Shown here in pieces: positions 56,060-60,000 of a stretch of DNA of 60,000 bases. The translations under genes were made by a program, and so were the position numbers. Each line of letters starts with the position of its first letter. Position 1 is the stretch's first letter. The notes beneath the pieces were generated by a model. That model saw only the letters and a program-made list of their open reading frames with translations. It did not search any database and had not been told where the DNA came from. Source of the stretch: Owenia fusiformis (Eukaryota > Annelida > Polychaeta > Sabellida > Oweniidae); assembly GCA_903813345.2 (NCBI GenBank), contig CAIIXF020000001.1:13103915-13163914 (forward strand), written 5' to 3'.

Positions 56060-59000
56060 ATGGCTTCGTTTCTGAATAATTGGCATATGATTGAAAGCGA
56101 TGATAAAATATACCTTCAAAAAGAGGTAGAGCCAGAACTCTATGAGATTAAGGGTGTTTATCAAGCAAAATTACAAAAGCAGGGCGAGAAGATAAAGGTA
56201 AGTTGTTTCCATTTAAGTTCTTTTGCAAGCCGTGTTGACTTTTGAGCAAATTTCAATGAATGGAATGCCTGGGTCATATTTGCTCCGATTCATCGGCCAG
56301 CGCCCTGCTGATTGAGTATTTTGTTCAAACTTGTATACACTACAGTTTTGACCAGAATACTCAATCAGGTTGGCGCTGGCCGATGAATCTGAGCAAATGT
56401 GACCCGGGCATCAGTCATCCATCCCTCTTGTATTCTAGGTAATTTATTAACCTATAAATGAGGAAAATATGAGAGAGGGATGACTTGCTCCCCGTTGTTC
56501 AATGGGAAGGATTTTGAATGGACTTTAGATCAATGTTTGTGATTTTGATATTACCTCATTCTCTTAGGACAGGTTTTCACTGTTTTCACAAAATGTAGGA
56601 CACTAATATAAGTTGAGTAAGTTAAAGGGAGTAGAAAGGATAGAGGTAATGAGTGCTTGTCTCCTTGGTTTCCTCACAGTTTTTAGTCTTTTTCGTTTGG
56701 CCCCTAAGCTTAGATATCTATATTCTAGGAAGGGGGATCAGAGTTTGCAGTTTACTACTTTCAATATCTTTCGTCTGGATGGGGGGGGGGTTCATGTTGA
56801 TCATGCAGTGTATCAATCATCCGAATTCATACTGAAAGAATGTGGCTTTTAGTCAAACATCTGTAACTTCTGTAACCATTTACAACAGGTATGATGAGTT
56901 ATGGCATTTCGTCAGATCATATTATAGCATTATTAATTTTAATAGAAAACATTAGTAACATTAGGACAATTAATCTCATCTTATGCACAAATGTAAAGGT
57001 GCACACTTGTTTCCAACATATATTTCCATTTTAGATGCTTATTTGGGACCATGTCCTCGGGGAAGCAACAGACAAAACTGTGTATCTTGGGTCCTTGCAA
57101 ACTGGAAAGAACGCTTTTAGTAAAAGGTTTCTAGAGGCGGCAACTAGAGTGTCAAGAACATTGTTCTGCAATCTTTGGGAGGAAACCGGTCGAAAATGTG
57201 AGTTATAAACAAATAAAGTATAATATATAAAAAGCAATGCCTCATTGTTTTGCTCTGTGTTTGAACTTGAAATTGAACTTGAATTAAAGTTCATAAGATC
57301 GATATGGCGTTCCAAGTTAAATGGCATTCTGGATTTCATTTGTCATTAACATTATTTGGCTTTTTCAGGTTTACCTGATCCATTACCGCAACAACGACAG
57401 TTAGGTTCCCTGGATGTAGACGACGCTGATAACTTGGATTTGGTGAGTTCAAGTATTGTTCTTTCTGTTAAGATATATTCTGGTGATACAGCACAAAAGC
57501 GAAGCCATAATTATCACCCAGTTCCCCTTTCCGTTTCTTTGATCTCCATGGTTTTGAACAAGTTAGACCAAATGGAAGTCGAATGTTTTGATAGGTTTTA
57601 AAGAGAAACTTTTAATGAGGTTTGAGTCAAAATGTGAAAATTAAGGGGAGCAAAAGAATGTGATCTTAAATTATTGAAATTTTAAATTTCAAAATATGTC
57701 GCATTTCATGTCTTGTCTAGAAAGTAAGCAAATCACAGCGGTTGGTATGGATAATCCAGTTAACCTCAATTTTGCAAACACATATATACATGTACTGAAA
57801 TTATAAGAATTTAGAGCGATGCTTAAAAACCATAATTAACTTCTATGACGTGCACGGGCCTGGGGACAATTTCGGCTAATCTCAGCTTGAAGCGTTAATA
57901 TCTTATTTAAAAAGCTAACTATGTTCTTTATATATCATTTTGAAGTAATTTTTATTCGCATTTCACTGAAATTATTTTTCTTTTAAAGGTTTGATGGGAT
58001 CTATCACATTTTTAAAGTTAAATATACCCCGACATCATGTAAGACGTAACATTTTACGCTTACACAGTTCGTTGAAATCGGGATAACTTTTGAAATACCG
58101 AGCAGAATTTTACTAAAATTTCACATTTTATTCAATAGAACATGTGTATTTATGACGTCACAATTACATAACGGCTTCAGTTCAAATTGTCTTATATGAA
58201 CGCTTTTAAAATTTTCAAAATTGTGTAAGGTTTTGAAGGCGAGGGAGACAAGCAATAAGTTTACCTTTATTTAAAGAGAGAATCAGATCTAGCGAGCAGC
58301 GTAACAAAAAAATTAAAATTGAAATTATAGTTTCAATTTTAGAATATTTCTGGCATATGTCATTATATTCCTTTTTATGTCTATTTTCCAAAAACACACT
58401 TTAATAACACTTTATTTCAGGAAAACTAAAGATTTTTTCAATAATCTATTGTTTTTCTATAAGAATGGTTACCATTCTTATCATTTGGAAGAATTTAAAC
58501 ATTTTTCAACCATTTTTCAACCATTATAACTTCACCAATTTATAATACATCGTGAATCGTTTTGGAGGTATTGTTTTTGAATAGATTGGCAGGTCTGTTG
58601 TACATGTTGCTTGTAATTTTGTCACCCCCATGGATCTGATTGTGCCTTTAACCTTCTAATTTAGGGCTGATTTCAAAAATAAATTAACTGCACACTATTG
58701 TCATGGCGAATTTTACAAAACAATAACCGATTTGTATATTTTTCAAATAATATCAAAATAAGAGCTGATTTTAGAGACTCGAAAAAATGTAACACATCGA
58801 TTTTTACCACAAATTTCATACATATCAATTTTTACTAACGCTCCGAGTGGATTTTTTGACCGTTTTTCAAAAATCAAAAACATTTTAAAAATATTGTCCT
58901 TGAGATCTTGTTGCTCTGTGAATTTTACCAGGATTGAATAAGGATAAAGCATCTTATTTTTAGGTTGACTAAACTTGACAAAAAAATTGTCCCCAGTTTC

Positions 59001-59224
59001 GTCCGACGTGTATTAGCGTTTGCTTACATGCATTGACATTATAAGGTACAAGGGGCGATCAAGAAATAACGTTAGTATAACCCAAACTCAGAAAATAATC
59101 ACCCATTTATCCCTAATGATGATATTTATTAATTTTACAGGCGCTTCAGTATCGGCGTCACATACAAGTGCGTCACATTCAAGTGCGTCAGATTTTAATA
59201 GAAAATTATGATAATTATATCTGA
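56060..59224 (+). CDS. Unrecognised four-exon gene, divergent partner
   Basis: Exons 56060-56197 (phase 0), 57035-57197 (ends phase 1), 57369-57442 (ends phase 0) and 59141-59224 (stop TGA) have good GT-AG sites and give 152 codons. The protein begins MASFLNNWHMIESDDKIYLQ and contains MLIWDHVLGEATDKTVYLGS. It continues with helix-forming RFLEAATRVSRTLFCNLWEE and an acidic LDVDDADNLDL, and ends with a 5-residue duplication (HIQVRHIQVR). No signal peptide, membrane segment or zinc motif. In another phase the last exon would read a Ser-rich stretch ending at 59211, so the C-terminus is uncertain. I do not recognise the family. The head-to-head position with the minus-strand gene is its main clue. 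Confidence 0.6.
56267..56409. mobile_element. Hairpin MITE, same family, copy D
   Basis: 143 bp. GCCTGGGTCATATTTGCTCC, GATTCATCGGCCAGCGCC and TGATTGAGTATTTTGTTC pair with GACCAGAATACTCAATCAGG, TTGGCGCTGGCCGATGAATC and GAGCAAATGTGACCCGGGC. It is the best preserved of the four copies, in intron 1 of the plus-strand gene. Confidence 0.82.
57850..59010. mobile_element. TIR element filling the last intron of the partner gene
   Basis: The left end (GTGCACGGGCCTGGGGACAA, then TTT) is inverted relative to the right (AAAAATTGTCCCCAGTTTCG, then TCCGACGTG). The inside contains the repeat shared with 25781-26170 (at 58275-58655) and TTACCATTCTTATCATTTGG-type phrases. No transposase ORF. If a single element, it makes up most of the 1.7 kb intron 57443-59140. 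Confidence 0.5.
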
Positions 59225-60000
59225 TTTGGCTATAATAGAGGACCACCTCTTAGGTATGTTACATACGACCACCAGACTCAGTAATCCGATAAGGCTAAAC
59301 AATCCTAAGTAATGGCCATAAATCAGCAACCATATAGCACAAAGTACCAGACTAATTAAAACCTGCTGCTGCTATCAGTGTAGCACTGGTTTCTCCTGCG
59401 ATAACAGTAACATTAACACCATCATTCAGTGACATTTCATTAATATCAATTAAAAATTAACTCTATATGTGTTTATTTTTTAACCTTATTTATAATAAAC
59501 AATTATTTGTTGTTTACTTGACAACAAACAACTGATCTTTTGACAATCCTTTATTTTCATTAGTTTATAAATGATTTTTGTATTGTATAATCATGTTCGT
59601 ATCAAGTCTTAAAACGGGGAGCGTGACCGTTGAACTCGCGGGGTAAGCTACAACACCACTTCATAAAGTCCATTGTTCTCCAACTGTGACGTCTTTATAT
59701 CCATTTCAACTAGATAAAATGGCAGATAATTCAACATTTTCGATTCGGGTGCTAAACTTCAGTACGGCACAATTATGTAAGCAATAATATGAATATCGTT
59801 CCCAATATGTTCGAGCCTAAAGGGAAAATCTCTAAAAAATTCAAAGAAAAACGGGCCTTTCGCGTCTAACATTGCACTTTGATGTCTCAAATGGTATTAG
59901 CCACGTGCACACATAAAGCACTTTATCATAATACGAAGTGAGGCAATGGACGATGTGGCAGCATACGGTATAACGCCTGGCGAACGATGGTAAAGGTACG
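59225..60000. other. Right flank, no gene seen
   Basis: AT-rich sequence after the stop codon of the four-exon gene. Possible 3' UTR signals include an AATAAA-like TTATAATAAACAA near 59490. No credible ORF, RNA gene or element boundary is visible before the window ends. Confidence 0.4.

Noticed and set aside
1-60000. tRNA, rRNA or other structured RNA genes
   Set aside because: I scanned for tRNA B-box-like GGTTCGANTCC and found only repeat-associated GGTTCAAA words without a clover-leaf context.

Overview
This is an AT-rich eukaryotic window. It has GT-AG introns, long UTRs and many terminal-inverted-repeat (TIR) and foldback elements. The NIPBL ortholog is clearly metazoan. The short interspersed elements built from AGCTCACATGGTGAGC and ATCCCACCGAACGAAGTTCG units, with CCGT-rich minisatellites and AAAATGGCNGCCATTTT modules, look like those I associate with mollusc genomes, bivalves in particular. 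A mollusc is therefore my best guess, but this is inference.

Layout. (1) 1-1600: 3' end of a non-LTR retrotransposon, running off the left edge. (2) 1741-23419, plus strand: the C-terminal part of NIPBL/SCC2, the cohesin loader, rebuilt as 21 phase-consistent exons plus one alternative last exon. Its 10.4 kb intron (9126-19561) carries a nested, intronless, same-strand gene (12235-14709) for a rhodopsin-like GPCR, whose ectodomain is led by a 13-residue N-glycosylation-sequon repeat encoded by a 39-bp minisatellite. The same intron holds three copies of one TIR element and a 720-bp foldback. A C-rich element sits in the next intron. (3) 25.3-45 kb: no convincing protein gene. It holds several MITE-like elements, a striking array of the palindrome TATAGAAATTTCTATA (41.7-42.8 kb), a second TIR family (38.9-40.1 kb), a Tc1/mariner-type element with a transposase relic (44.07-45.05 kb), and a few splice-flanked segments that may belong to a non-coding transcript. 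(4) 45085-55149, minus strand: an 11-exon gene of about 825 codons for a VGHTHEDID-type protein (DUF7869-like as I remember the family). I infer an RNase H-like core. (5) 56060-59224, plus strand: a head-to-head four-exon gene for an unrecognised protein of about 152 aa. The two start codons are 0.9 kb apart, with a mariner-type MITE between them. A hairpin MITE family occurs four times in and around this gene pair.

The genes do not form one pathway. NIPBL is housekeeping (cohesin loading and transcription). The GPCR is a separate receptor using NIPBL's intron as its address. The minus-strand gene and its divergent partner may be a co-regulated or transposon-derived pair, but that is not shown here. 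Exon limits were read by eye from splice sites, reading phase and remembered family sequences; no alignment or transcript data were available.
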